From: CAG-533 sp964589375
GTDB taxonomy: Bacteria > Bacillota_I > Bacilli_A > RF39 > UBA660
Direction: 5' to 3'
Assembly: GCA_964589375.1 (NCBI GenBank)
Contig: CAZPSA010000006.1
Coordinates: forward strand, 1-35,677
Length of the DNA: 35,677 nucleotides
Shown: piece by piece, positions 22,548 through 30,393 of the stretch
Layout: every line of letters begins with the position of its first letter
Position numbering within the stretch: position 1 is the first letter of the stretch
Position numbers and translations under genes: made by a program
The notes under the pieces: model-generated
What the model was told of the DNA's origin: nothing
Databases searched by the model: none
What the model saw: only the letters and a program-made list of their open reading frames with translations

Positions 22548-23030
22548 TTAATCCTCCTTATTTGTTGAACCGATACCACCAGCTCTAACATTTGTTATTT
22601 CTTCTTCATCATCTACAGTTAAATATTTCATAAAGACAGCTTGAGCAATTCGATCAAAAGCTTTTACTTCAATATCTTTATCACCATGATTAATTATTTT
22701 AACTTTAAAGTGTCCTTCATTATCTGGATTATTATAAAAATCACTATCTATAACTCCCACACTATTAGCTAAAGTTGCACAATATTTATAACCAAATGAG
22801 CTTCTAGTATAAAGGTATAATACCTCATCATCATTCATACATACTTTTAATCCAGTTGCAAAAACTTTAGCTTCTTTTGGTTTTATTACTTCATCTTTTA
22901 AAGCACAAATATCATAACCAGCAGAATGTTTAGTGCTTCTTTTTGGTAAAGTATATTTTTCATATAATTCTTTATCCTCGGAAATATCTTTTTTAAATTG
23001 TTCAAAACTAATTTTTTCAAATTTTCGCAT
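22548..23030 (-). CDS. dut: dUTP diphosphatase
   Basis: This trimeric enzyme hydrolyses dUTP to dUMP, keeping uracil out of DNA and supplying ThyX. At 160 residues it has all five motifs: HSAGYDI (I), YTRSSFGYK (II), GVIDSDFYN (III), DRIAQAVF (IV) and the C-terminal RAGGIGSTNKED (V, usually RGxGGFGST). The ATG at 23030 follows GGAGTGAAG. The stop codon lies 1 bp before the tyrS start, so the two are coupled. The leader upstream is a T-box with an apparent Tyr specifier, placing dUTPase under tRNA-Tyr control, an unusual pairing that follows from being first gene of the tyrS transcript. Confidence 0.93.
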   Translation of the reverse strand: MRKFEKISFEQFKKDISEDKELYEKYTLPKRSTKHSAGYDICALKDEVIKPKEAKVFATGLKVCMNDDEVLYLYTRSSFGYKYCATLANSVGVIDSDFYNNPDNEGHFKVKIINHGDKDIEVKAFDRIAQAVFMKYLTVDDEEEITNVRAGGIGSTNKED

Positions 23031-23049
23031 TTTTCTTCACTCCATTCCA

Positions 23050-23182
23050 TTAAAAAAAATCATTAATTTAAGGACGACTATATGCCGCGGTACCACCTTA
23101 TTTCATGATTTTCATGCTCTCATCATCTTAACGCGATAAACGATTTAACTCCAGAGGTTGTAAGGCTCTATCTTTGCTAACA
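23050..23182 (-). promoter_or_regulatory. T-box riboswitch, tyrosine type, unusually short
   Basis: The T-box hallmark GGTGGTACCGCG lies at 23086-23097 on the minus strand. It is framed by AAGG and CCTT (antiterminator) and followed by eight T (23052-23059). The start predicted from the promoter leaves only about 130 nt, against 200-300 nt for usual leaders. An AGAG-CCTTACAAC-CTCT stem-loop presents UAC (23160-23162), the Tyr codon, followed by A, consistent with the downstream tyrS. Conserved apical stem I motifs are not visible, so stem I seems trimmed. Uncharged tRNA-Tyr should favour readthrough into dut-tyrS. Confidence 0.8.
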
Positions 23183-23187
23183 AAGTA

Positions 23188-23216
23188 AGTATAGCAAACT
23201 TAAAATTGTTAGTCAA
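23188..23216 (-). promoter_or_regulatory. Promoter of the T-box/dut/tyrS transcript
   Basis: TTGACT (23211-23216), a 17-bp spacer and TATACT (23188-23193) on the minus strand; the start is near 23181. Confidence 0.75.
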
Positions 23217-23265
23217 TTAGAGAATTACAACGAACTCTATAAACTATGATTAATTTGTGATAAGA

Positions 23266-23736
23266 TTAATTATTTTTATTATATTCCTTACATTTTTCTT
23301 CTAACAATATAAAATTACAGCATCTTTTTTTATTCTTTCATCTAATTTATTATTTTTATATTTATCATACAAATTAGATGCTTTTCCTTTTCCTTTTTTA
23401 ATATTTTTGTTTAACTACAATAATTGTGTTTTTAATAGATTTTGCCATTTAAGTTCATTGGTATCTTTTTGGCACCGCATTTAAATCAAATAATTCATAA
23501 TTATTTTGAGTAACTGGTATCATATTATTGAAGTTAACAATCCCTAAATTTTCTTTAGCAATTTTAACCGTATCCAAGTTATTTTTCATATGTACATGCT
23601 TAACTTTAGGACTTGATAATGGGGCAAAGTATTCACAGCTATCTATAGTAAACAAAATTCCTATAAATTATACTACTTTATTATCAAATTGTCTTAAATA
23701 ATCATAAACTTTTACTATTTTAAAATTTCTAATCAA
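23266..23736 (-). pseudogene. toxN: ToxN/AbiQ-family type III toxin, decayed
   Basis: ToxN toxins are endoribonucleases held inactive by a repeated RNA. Reading across lesions gives FKIVKVYDYLRQFDNKVV, TAA (23668-23670), FIGILFTIDSCEYFAPLSSP, then KVKHVHMKNNLDTVKI, ENLGIVNFNNMIPV, a frameshift near YQ/TNELKWQNLLKTQLL, a TAG, NKNIKKGKGKASNLYDKYKN and, after another shift, LLEEKCKEYNKNN with a TAA at 23266-23268. The order and the FAPLSSPKxKH and GxxNFNNMIPV motifs are those of ToxN, and total length (about 157 codons) is near the family norm of 170. At least two stops and two frameshifts mean it is not made. A 66-residue piece remains open. Repeat RNA remnants lie just upstream. Confidence 0.85.
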
Positions 23737-23775
23737 GATATATCACTTAAAATAATTATATCCTATTTTTATTCC

Positions 23776-23806
23776 AAATAAAAGATTAGAGTAAGCTCTC
23801 TAATCT
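23776..23806 (-). terminator. Terminator between antitoxin repeats and toxN
   Basis: AGATTAGAG pairs with CTCTAATCT (9 bp) on the minus strand, followed by TTTATTT. An attenuating terminator between ToxI-type repeats and the toxin gene is a hallmark of type III systems. Confidence 0.7.
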
Positions 23807-23880
23807 AGTAAGCTCTCTAATCTATCACCGCTTTTTTTAATTACCATTTTCGGCTGGTTTCACTCGCTTTTTATTGCTAT
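23791..23880 (-). ncRNA. Remnant of a ToxI-type repeat RNA (type III antitoxin)
   Basis: Directly upstream of the toxN remnant, a 17-nt string is repeated exactly in tandem (23791-23807 and 23808-23824). AAAAAGCG recurs with a 36-nt period (starting at 23872 and 23836 on the minus strand), each copy followed within 1-2 nt by GTGA. ToxI antitoxins consist of ~34-36 nt tandem repeats, so this is probably a shortened, decayed array. No complete pseudoknot unit can be asserted, and the promoter is unclear. Confidence 0.5.
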
Positions 23881-23984
23881 TAAATAGCATTATTATTATA
23901 TACAAAATTGCATAGCATAATCACTCATGCGTTTGTAATATACCATAAATATAGAAATGTCTAGTATTACACGAATAATTTTTA

Positions 23985-24012
23985 AAAATTAAAAAGATGA
24001 TATTTAATCATC
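23985..24012 (-). terminator. Terminator of ytxH
   Basis: GATGAT pairs with ATCATC around TAAAT on the minus strand, then TTTTT. Confidence 0.65.
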
Positions 24013-24015
24013 AAT

Positions 24016-24435
24016 TTAATTAGATTTTTTTAAATTCTTACTAGTTTTTTCTAATGATTTTGCTGTGTTTGCAAGTAATTCAGCAGCTTTATCTTTTACT
24101 TCTTTGGCTGCTTTTTCTAAAACTGGAGAACTCTTAGTAACTGCTAAATCATATAATTCTTCCGCTTTATCTTTAATAATAGCAGCTTTTTCCTTAACAA
24201 CACGAGTTGCTTTTTCTTTATCTAGTTCAGCAAGTTCCTTCTTTAAATCTTTAATCTTTAACTCTAATGAACTTTTTACTTCATCATAGTCTAGTTCTTT
24301 AACTTTATTCCATAATTCATCTAATTTTTTAGAAATATCCTTTCTAGTCTCAGAACCCTTTTTAGGAGCAAAAAGCATACCTAAACCAGCACCTACAACT
24401 AAACCAGTAAATAAAGCTCCTCCTTTTTTACTCAT
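24016..24435 (-). CDS. YtxH-like envelope/stress protein
   Basis: This is a 139-residue protein counted from the ATG at 24435. That ATG overlaps the stop of the preceding ytxG-like gene by 8 bp (ATGAGTAA); an ATG four codons upstream has no room for a ribosome-binding site. The YtxH signature GLVVGAGLGMLFAPKKGSET forms a Gly-rich hydrophobic hairpin near the N-terminus. The remainder is a long Lys/Glu/Ala amphipathic helix, as in LEA- or apolipoprotein-like stress proteins. Members are induced by general stress in Bacillus, but biochemical function is unknown. The pairing with a DUF948 (YtxG) gene is as in Bacillus. Confidence 0.8.
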   Translation of the reverse strand: MSKKGGALFTGLVVGAGLGMLFAPKKGSETRKDISKKLDELWNKVKELDYDEVKSSLELKIKDLKKELAELDKEKATRVVKEKAAIIKDKAEELYDLAVTKSSPVLEKAAKEVKDKAAELLANTAKSLEKTSKNLKKSN

Positions 24436-24721
24436 AATCTTCATCATCTTCCTTTCTTTTATTAAATATTGGTAATCTACTAATAAGGTCCATTATAAAA
24501 CCACTTATTTTATCTGTAATTAAATTAAATTTGTTATTTACACCATTAATAATCTTAAAAAGACCATCTAAAGCTTCAACCTTTTCTTTTATATCATCTA
24601 CTATATAATTAACCTTATCTATAGTTATTATAAGTTTAATCCCTAAAATAATTCCAATTACTAATAAAACAATTAATAAAATATAAATAATTATTGGTAA
24701 TATGCTTGCTAAAAATTCCAT
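24428..24721 (-). CDS. YtxG-like DUF948 membrane protein
   Basis: This is a 97-residue protein with one N-terminal membrane segment (residues 5-33) followed by a helical tail: VNYIVDDIKEKVEALDGLF and INGVNNKFNLITDKISGF, typical of DUF948 proteins. It ends in an acidic/basic RKEDDEDYE tail. It probably forms a cytoplasmic coiled-coil anchored in the membrane. It starts 2 bp after the acidic-protein gene and overlaps the ytxH-like gene, so the three genes are translationally linked. Function unknown. Confidence 0.8.
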   Translation of the reverse strand: MEFLASILPIIIYILLIVLLVIGIILGIKLIITIDKVNYIVDDIKEKVEALDGLFKIINGVNNKFNLITDKISGFIMDLISRLPIFNKRKEDDEDYE

Positions 24722-24723
24722 TA

Positions 24724-25530
24724 TTATTCCTCCTCTTCATTATTTTTTTCTTCATACATTGAATCAATTAAACTAAATAAGTCATCTTCTAAAGTTGTTT
24801 CTTTCTTTTCATCTGGATATGGTTCATCAGGTAAATAGTCATCTTCTAATTTTATATCTTCAGGGTCTATTACTTTTTCTACATCTTTTTTTACTGTAGG
24901 TAGTTCTTCTTCTTTCTTGACTTTCTTATCCTTACTTATTAATATTTCATCTAATGTTTTTAAAGGCGGTTCTTCAAAATTCTCATCAAATATCTTTTCT
25001 TCTTTTTTCTTAATTCCATGAGCTTTATTTAAAGCATCATCTAAACTAGGATTTTTAACTCCCACATCAGTTTTAACAATTACATCATCTTTAGTGTAAT
25101 TTTGATCTAATATTCCATATACTGGCGAAATAACTGGTGATGGTTTAAATGCTTCTTTCTTATGTTCTTTTTGTAAGATTTTCGAATAATCTGGGGCATC
25201 TTTTCTTCTTGGGGCTGGTTCTTCATAACGTCTTATATCTCTTACTGGTTCTTTTACTGGTTCTCTATAGCTTGTTTTAACCGGAAAATCATCATCAAAT
25301 AAATAATCTTTTTTACTACTACGTAAAGGGGCTGGTTCATCTAAATCAATTGGAAAATTAAATGTTTCTTTCTTTGGTTTAGGTTCTACATACTCTTCTT
25401 TAGGTATTTTAATTTCCTTTATTGGATTTTCCTCTTTTACTACTTCTTTCCTTACTTCTTTTTTTATAACTGGAATTTCCTCTTCTTCTACATCAAAAAG
25501 TACATCTTTTAATTTCTTAAATACTCCCAT
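24724..25530 (-). CDS. Acidic, mostly disordered protein with a conserved SPVYGILDQ segment
   Basis: This 268-residue protein is very rich in Lys, Glu, Asp and Pro, without a signal peptide or membrane segment. It begins MGVFKKLKDVLFDVEEEE, an amphipathic start that may touch the membrane. Most of it is low complexity. A more ordered piece, FKPSPVISPVYGILDQNYTK (about 128-147), stands out and is likely the functional motif, perhaps a partner-binding peptide. It ends LFSLIDSMYEEKNNEEEE. It sits between a lipoprotein gene and ytxG-ytxH. No family is recognised; a scaffold role at the envelope or divisome is speculation. Confidence 0.72.
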   Translation of the reverse strand: MGVFKKLKDVLFDVEEEEIPVIKKEVRKEVVKEENPIKEIKIPKEEYVEPKPKKETFNFPIDLDEPAPLRSSKKDYLFDDDFPVKTSYREPVKEPVRDIRRYEEPAPRRKDAPDYSKILQKEHKKEAFKPSPVISPVYGILDQNYTKDDVIVKTDVGVKNPSLDDALNKAHGIKKKEEKIFDENFEEPPLKTLDEILISKDKKVKKEEELPTVKKDVEKVIDPEDIKLEDDYLPDEPYPDEKKETTLEDDLFSLIDSMYEEKNNEEEE

Positions 25531-25541
25531 AAGCTCTCTCC

Positions 25542-26180
25542 TTAATTAATTAAGTCATAATCTGGTAATTCTTCACCATCATATGTTCCAAATTCTTTTT
25601 CAATTTCTAAAAAATTACTTTCTTCTTGATTGGTATCAAAGATATTAAATTCTTCTTCACTAAAATTTAACAACTCACTACCAAGCATATTTTCAATAAT
25701 ATCTTTATTAAAACTTATAGTAGAAAGCATTACAAGTGAGTTTGTAACTGCCTCATTGATATCACTCTTATCTACCATTACCTCTATTTTAGCATAATTA
25801 TACATTATTTCAATTAAATATTTAGGGTTTTTTTCATTTATTTCTAAATAACCAAATGCTTTATTATCTTTTAAATTAATACTTTTATAACAATTATCTT
25901 TTACTTTATATTCATATTTAGTTTCATTATAATAACTAATCATATCAACATATAAATAATAATTATATTGACCATCTGTTAATACTTCATTTGCTGTTTC
26001 ATAAGATTTAACACTAATATTAGTTGGTAAATAAAACTTATAACCTTTACGGTATTGATTAGATAACTTTAAATCACTATCTTTTATATCGGCAATTATA
26101 TCTTCAATAGTACTATCGTTAATATTTACACACCCACAAAGTGAAAATAATAAGACTAATAATAAAATTACTTTTTTCAT
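25542..26180 (-). CDS. Lipoprotein of unknown function
   Basis: This is a 212-residue lipoprotein. The N-terminus KKVILLLVLLFSLCGC has a lipobox ending at Cys17. The mature part has an SDLKLSNQYRKGYKFYLPTN opening and a beta-rich middle with many Tyr (YNYYLYVDMISYYNETKYEY). The C-terminus is acidic and probably flexible (EEEFNIFDTNQEESNF). It lies 11 bp upstream of the acidic-protein gene and follows trmB, in one minus-strand run down to ytxH. I do not recognise a family. Confidence 0.78.
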   Translation of the reverse strand: MKKVILLLVLLFSLCGCVNINDSTIEDIIADIKDSDLKLSNQYRKGYKFYLPTNISVKSYETANEVLTDGQYNYYLYVDMISYYNETKYEYKVKDNCYKSINLKDNKAFGYLEINEKNPKYLIEIMYNYAKIEVMVDKSDINEAVTNSLVMLSTISFNKDIIENMLGSELLNFSEEEFNIFDTNQEESNFLEIEKEFGTYDGEELPDYDLIN

Positions 26181-26231
26181 ATATTCTCCTAAGGTAATTA
26201 TAACATTTAAACATATCTTTGTAAAATTGTT

Positions 26232-26831
26232 TTAATTTACTTTTTTATTAGCGTCTAAATAATTTATAGTAACGCCTTTATTTCTAAATTTCATTTCATA
26301 TTCAGTTAAAATACTTTCAGATATTGGTAAATCTAAGGATATTTTATTAAATTTAAAACCATTATTATTTAAAGTCTCAAGACTATAGGCAAATAAATCT
26401 TTATTATCTGTCTTCATTATAATATGGACATTTTCTCTACTTATTTTATTATATAATTCTAAAAATATTGGACTAGTAAGTCTTCTTTTAGCATGTCTAG
26501 TTTTTGGCCAAGGATCAGAAAAATTTAAATAAATTTCATCTACATTATGATTAAATATTTCATCTAAAGTACTAGCATCACAGCACATAAAACGTAAATT
26601 GGATGGTATTTCAGCTATTTTTTCTAAAGCTCTAACTAAAACTGACTCATACTTTTCTATTCCAATATAGTTAATATCAGGATTACTAGCGGCTAAATTA
26701 ATTATAAAATCCCCTTTACCAGTGCCAATTTCTAAACAAAGTTTTTGCTCAGCAGAAAATATATTTTCTTTTATTACCAAAGGACTATTTTCTACTATTT
26801 CCTTAGCGTTTTTAACATTTCTTAATCTCAT
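26232..26831 (-). CDS. trmB: tRNA (guanine-N7)-methyltransferase TrmB
   Basis: TrmB uses S-adenosylmethionine to form m7G46 in the variable loop of tRNAs. At 199 residues it is slightly short for the family (210-220). The SAM-binding motif LEIGTGKGDFI is near 33-43, IGIEKYE follows strand 2, and the catalytic/tRNA-binding NFSDPWPKTRHAKRRL is near 103-118. LTEYEMKFRNKG near the end is the usual substrate motif. It heads a minus-strand group of envelope-type genes with which it has no obvious functional link. Confidence 0.95.
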   Translation of the reverse strand: MRLRNVKNAKEIVENSPLVIKENIFSAEQKLCLEIGTGKGDFIINLAASNPDINYIGIEKYESVLVRALEKIAEIPSNLRFMCCDASTLDEIFNHNVDEIYLNFSDPWPKTRHAKRRLTSPIFLELYNKISRENVHIIMKTDNKDLFAYSLETLNNNGFKFNKISLDLPISESILTEYEMKFRNKGVTINYLDANKKVN

Positions 26832-26893
26832 CTTTTAAAACTCCTTTATTAAACTTTTTTCCTATATCACATATATTATTATAGAGGTGAAAT

Positions 26894-27208
26894 ATGAAAA
26901 AGGATCGTAATTCTTTCTTTTCAGAGTACGGCTATAATCAAAGTACCGGATATATTCCAAATATGAATAATCAAAATATGAATATGCTTCCTAATCAAAC
27001 TATCGCGGCTAATTCTAACTTCTATGTTGGCCCTACTCCTAATTATAGTAATAATTCAAATGTAAATATGTATAGTGATATTGATGCTAGAATGGCCAAA
27101 ATAGAACGGGAATTAAATCGTTTAGAAACTAGAGTATCAAGATTAGAAGGCGATAGTAAAAATACAATTGATGAGCTAAATCTTGGTTCTAATATGTATA
27201 TGGTTTAA
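26894..27208 (+). CDS. Small Asn/Tyr-rich protein with a C-terminal coiled coil
   Basis: This 104-residue protein starts at an ATG after AGAGGTG. Residues 1-60 are rich in Asn, Tyr, Ser and Met (SEYGYNQSTGYIPNMNNQNM) and probably disordered. Residues 63-90 form a short heptad-like coil (DARMAKIERELNRLETRVSR). There is no signal peptide. Such a build is seen in small spore-coat-type proteins of Bacillota, and a spoVB-type gene is adjacent and convergent, but a spore role is only a guess. Confidence 0.65.
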   Translation: MKKDRNSFFSEYGYNQSTGYIPNMNNQNMNMLPNQTIAANSNFYVGPTPNYSNNSNVNMYSDIDARMAKIERELNRLETRVSRLEGDSKNTIDELNLGSNMYMV

Positions 27209-27210
27209 TA

Positions 27211-28860
27211 TTAAGAATTCTTAGGGAACTTACCATGAGTAAGTTTTTTTAAGATCTTTTTAATATAATCATTGCCAAAAATATGATCTATTATTCCCAT
27301 TTTATAACTTATAAAGAAGAAAATAGTTGACCCAATAAGAGCATCTAATCCAATTTGAATTAAAGCAGTTATCTTATGATATGGATTTAAATTTATTATT
27401 TTATTTAAAGGTATTAAAACTATTACCATTACAATTACTGGTATTAAAGTTTTAACTATATAAATAAAAGTATCTTTATAATTAAGTTTAAATTCATTGT
27501 TTCCAACTAATTTTAAACCAAGTAATATTGATATTATATAACCAATAGTTGACGCTATAATCGCCCCATAATATGGACCAATATTTAATTTATTACATAA
27601 AAGCATTAAAGGGACATCTAATAAAGCATTAGTTAATAAACCTAAAATATTAGTTAAATAAACAGCTTTAAAACGATTACAACTTTGTAAAGTAGCACTT
27701 ACTATCATACTAATATTACCTAATAAAGCATTAAATATTATTACTTTAAGAATTGCACCTCCATAAGGATTAGTATTATAAAACATTGTCCAAATAGGAA
27801 CACTTAAAATTGAAATACCAACTGCCATTGGTAAAGATATAAATATTACCATTTGAAGAGCCTTATTTAAATTATCATTTAATTCTTTATGTTTTTTAGT
27901 CGCAAAGGCTTCTACGATAGTAGGAATTAAACTAACTGTCATTCCCATCGCAATAGAGTTTACTACCATACTTATTTTGCCACTCCATGTTGATATCGTA
28001 CTAGTTATAAATTCAACATCACTAGCTTCAAATCCTAGTTTTGTTAGTGTTCTTAAAACTAAGACCATATCTGTAAAACTATATATATTATTTACAATAT
28101 TAATAATAATAAAGGGAACAGCATATGAAATAATCTTTTTAATTATTTCCTTATTAGAAATATCATCTTTAGGATATTCTTTATCTAAGTTTAAATCACT
28201 TTTATATTTCTTCATATTTTTCTTTAAATATAAATAAGCAAATAATCCGCCAAAGAAGGCTCCGGAAACGGCAATACCAACGGCGATAGTAAGTTTAGAA
28301 TGAAACACTTTATAAGCTAAAAAAGATCCGGCTAAAATTACAAATATTCTTATTACTTGTTCAAGTAAATTACTAATAGATGATGGGGTAAAGTATTTAT
28401 GGCCTTGAAAATAACCTTTAGTTACGCTTAAATGGGGAATGACTAAAACGGCAAAAGATACACACCTAATTACAAATGAAACATCATAAATAGTATTACC
28501 ACCTGTTAAATCACCAATAATAAGAGTTGCAAATTCTTCAGCAAAAACAAATAATAATATAAACATAATTATAGATATATAACCAATTATTTTTTTACCT
28601 AAAGAAAATACTCTTGTTTTAGCTTCCATATAACCTAAAGCATTATATTCACTAATAATTTTACTTATTGCACTGGGAATACCAGCTGAGGATATTCCTA
28701 AAAATATTAAATATACATTGTAGGCATAACTATATAAAGCTGCACCTTTAGACCCAACAATATCATAAAAAGGAATAACATAAAGCATTCCAAGAATTTT
28801 TACTAAAATAACCGAAGACGTTGCAATAAATGTCCCCATCATAAAACTATTTTTTTTCAA
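27211..28860 (-). CDS. SpoVB/YtgP-type polysaccharide or lipid II flippase (MOP superfamily)
   Basis: This 549-residue membrane protein has about 14 hydrophobic segments of the polysaccharide-transporter type. The start FMMGTFIATSSVILVKILGM and SYAYNVYLIFLGISSAGIPS are typical of SpoVB and YtgP. YtgP (about 544 residues) acts as a MurJ-type lipid II flippase; SpoVB (about 518) is needed for spore cortex synthesis. Length favours YtgP, while the neighbouring cse60 favours SpoVB. The start codon immediately follows the cse60 stop, so the two are probably cotranscribed. Which of the two roles applies cannot be settled from sequence alone. Confidence 0.88.
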   Translation of the reverse strand: MKKNSFMMGTFIATSSVILVKILGMLYVIPFYDIVGSKGAALYSYAYNVYLIFLGISSAGIPSAISKIISEYNALGYMEAKTRVFSLGKKIIGYISIIMFILLFVFAEEFATLIIGDLTGGNTIYDVSFVIRCVSFAVLVIPHLSVTKGYFQGHKYFTPSSISNLLEQVIRIFVILAGSFLAYKVFHSKLTIAVGIAVSGAFFGGLFAYLYLKKNMKKYKSDLNLDKEYPKDDISNKEIIKKIISYAVPFIIINIVNNIYSFTDMVLVLRTLTKLGFEASDVEFITSTISTWSGKISMVVNSIAMGMTVSLIPTIVEAFATKKHKELNDNLNKALQMVIFISLPMAVGISILSVPIWTMFYNTNPYGGAILKVIIFNALLGNISMIVSATLQSCNRFKAVYLTNILGLLTNALLDVPLMLLCNKLNIGPYYGAIIASTIGYIISILLGLKLVGNNEFKLNYKDTFIYIVKTLIPVIVMVIVLIPLNKIINLNPYHKITALIQIGLDALIGSTIFFFISYKMGIIDHIFGNDYIKKILKKLTHGKFPKNS

Positions 28861-29043
28861 CTATTCATCACTCAAATTTCTATAAATTATCATGGCAGTA
28901 AAACAATATATTTGCTCTTCTTTACAAGCTGTTATTGCCACACTATACTTAATATCTATTAGTTCATCTATGGTTTTTAAAAAAGCATTAACGCTATTTT
29001 CTAAATCTTTTTCATGAGACTCATCAAAAACTTTAACTAGCAT
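28861..29043 (-). CDS. cse60: Sporulation protein Cse60
   Basis: This is a 60-residue protein, exactly the family length, beginning MLVKVFDESHEKDLENSVNA and containing IDELIDIKYSVAI and EQIYCFTAMIIYR. In Bacillus subtilis Cse60 is a small SigmaE-controlled protein of unknown function. The ATG follows GGTGATA. The gene lies 69 bp after tmk and directly abuts the SpoVB/YtgP-type gene. A SigmaE promoter is not convincing, although CATATTAC upstream partly fits the -10. Confidence 0.82.
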   Translation of the reverse strand: MLVKVFDESHEKDLENSVNAFLKTIDELIDIKYSVAITACKEEQIYCFTAMIIYRNLSDE

Positions 29044-29112
29044 ATTATCACCATTATTATTTTAAAATAGTAATATGATAATTATTGTCGAATTAAACCA
29101 TTTACTATAATT

Positions 29113-29760
29113 TTATTCTTTTGTTAAGTAATCATAAATAAGAGAATAGATTTCTTCACTTATTTCTTCAATCGTTCTGATTTTCTCTTTTTTAATGCAA
29201 TTAATTATAAGAAAATTATATCTTTCTGAAAGTAAACCATAAACACTTTCAGTATTTTTTAAATGTTTATTATCATCAGTTTGATCATTTCGATATTCAT
29301 ATGGTAAGTACAAACAAATAACTTTATCTGGTCTTGGTAAATCTAAAAGATTAAACTCTAATTGTTCAAGCCATAAAAGCATATTAATTCGATCATATAA
29401 TTCATCAAATTTAGCAGCTTGGTATGCCATATTAGATTCCACATAACGATCTAAAACAACATTAGTTCCCGCTTCTAAAAGAGTATTAATTTTATCAATA
29501 TTATAAGCGCGATCAGCAGCATAATATAAAGCTGCAACTTTAGGTGGTATTTTATTAATTCCTTCGGCAAAAAATGGTTCACTATTTTTACCTAAAAGAC
29601 ACTCTCCTATTATTTTACCAGTGGGACTATCATAATCTGGAAAACGCATTTTAACTGTTTTAAGTCCTTCATTATTTAAACGTTCTACTAAAATATTAGC
29701 TTGAGTTTCTTTACCTGATGAATTGGTACCTTCAATTACAATTAACTTACCTTTTTTCAT
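29113..29760 (-). CDS. tmk: Thymidylate kinase-like protein
   Basis: This protein phosphorylates dTMP to dTDP, the last common step in dTTP synthesis. It has 215 residues. The P-loop is EGTNSSGKETQ (9-19), in which the Ser/Thr after the invariant Lys is Glu, seen in a subgroup of bacterial Tmk-like proteins. VVLDRYVESNMAYQ holds the DR motif, and the lid region near RNDQTDDNKH is altered. Its ATG lies 14 bp inside the end of tdk, giving strict coupling. With tdk it forms a salvage path (thymidine to dTDP). A related nucleoside monophosphate kinase remains possible because of the altered loop. Confidence 0.88.
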   Translation of the reverse strand: MKKGKLIVIEGTNSSGKETQANILVERLNNEGLKTVKMRFPDYDSPTGKIIGECLLGKNSEPFFAEGINKIPPKVAALYYAADRAYNIDKINTLLEAGTNVVLDRYVESNMAYQAAKFDELYDRINMLLWLEQLEFNLLDLPRPDKVICLYLPYEYRNDQTDDNKHLKNTESVYGLLSERYNFLIINCIKKEKIRTIEEISEEIYSLIYDYLTKE

Positions 29761-30283
29761 TAAGTTTCTTCCTTAAACATCTAGAACATAAAGCCATATA
29801 ATTATCATTACCAACTAGGATTTCATTATCTTTTTTGCCATCATAATAAGTATAACAAGCATCACGATTACATTCATTACAAGATGCATATTTAATAACA
29901 ATTTCATCAGCTACAGCTAATATATCTGGCATAATTCCAAAAGGCTTTTGCTCGCTTGTCATATTAAGTCCAGCTAAAAATATATCTATATCTTCTTTAA
30001 CTGATAATTCTAAAAGAACACTTACATCTCCTTTTAAGAAATTAGCTTCATCAATAAATATAGTATTTATTTTATCAGTAAGATGTTTTTTAATATCTTT
30101 AATATCACTAATTAATATAGCAGGTATTTCTCTTCCATTACGAGTTTTAACCATCCCAAAATCTCTAGTATCAATTTTAGGTTTAAATAAAAGTATTTTA
30201 CTTTTATGATATTTACTATCATATACTTTAAGTAGTTCATCTGATTTACCACTAAACATAGGTCCAGTGAAAACTTTAATCAT
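29747..30283 (-). CDS. tdk: Thymidine kinase (type II)
   Basis: This enzyme phosphorylates thymidine to dTMP in the salvage pathway. At 178 residues it shows the Walker A GPMFSGKSDELLK near the start, the Walker B FIDEANFL, the LAGLNMT segment, and four zinc Cys in CNECNRDAC and CSRC. The lasso region around YYDGKKDNEILVGNDNY closes over thymidine. The ATG at 30283 follows GTGGGTGA; a GTG three codons earlier overlaps that site. It has its own promoter (30301-30329) and overlaps tmk. Confidence 0.95.
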   Translation of the reverse strand: MIKVFTGPMFSGKSDELLKVYDSKYHKSKILLFKPKIDTRDFGMVKTRNGREIPAILISDIKDIKKHLTDKINTIFIDEANFLKGDVSVLLELSVKEDIDIFLAGLNMTSEQKPFGIMPDILAVADEIVIKYASCNECNRDACYTYYDGKKDNEILVGNDNYMALCSRCLRKKLNEKR

Positions 30284-30300
30284 AAATATCACCCACTTTA

Positions 30301-30329
30301 ATATTAAACTTTATTTAAGTTTTAGTCAA
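30301..30329 (-). promoter_or_regulatory. Promoter of tdk-tmk
   Basis: TTGACT (30324-30329), a 17-bp spacer and TAATAT (30301-30306) on the minus strand. Confidence 0.7.
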
Positions 30330-30359
30330 TATTTTAGCTTTAAGCCTATCCATCTTTAC

Positions 30360-30393
30360 GCCAAAATAAAACTATAGATTGCTCTATAGTTTT
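30360..30393 (-). terminator. Terminator of the zinc-ribbon protein gene
   Basis: AAAACTATAGA pairs perfectly with TCTATAGTTTT around GCAA, then ATTTTG on the minus strand. The stop codon lies at its upstream edge. Confidence 0.85.

Noticed and set aside
23791..23824. CRISPR-like repeat
   Set aside because: Two adjacent 17-nt copies have no spacer between them and no cas genes are near; they fit a type III antitoxin remnant better.
26853..26878. SigmaK-like AC-N15-CATATATTA before the Asn-rich gene
   Set aside because: Spacing is short and transcription would begin inside the ribosome-binding site.
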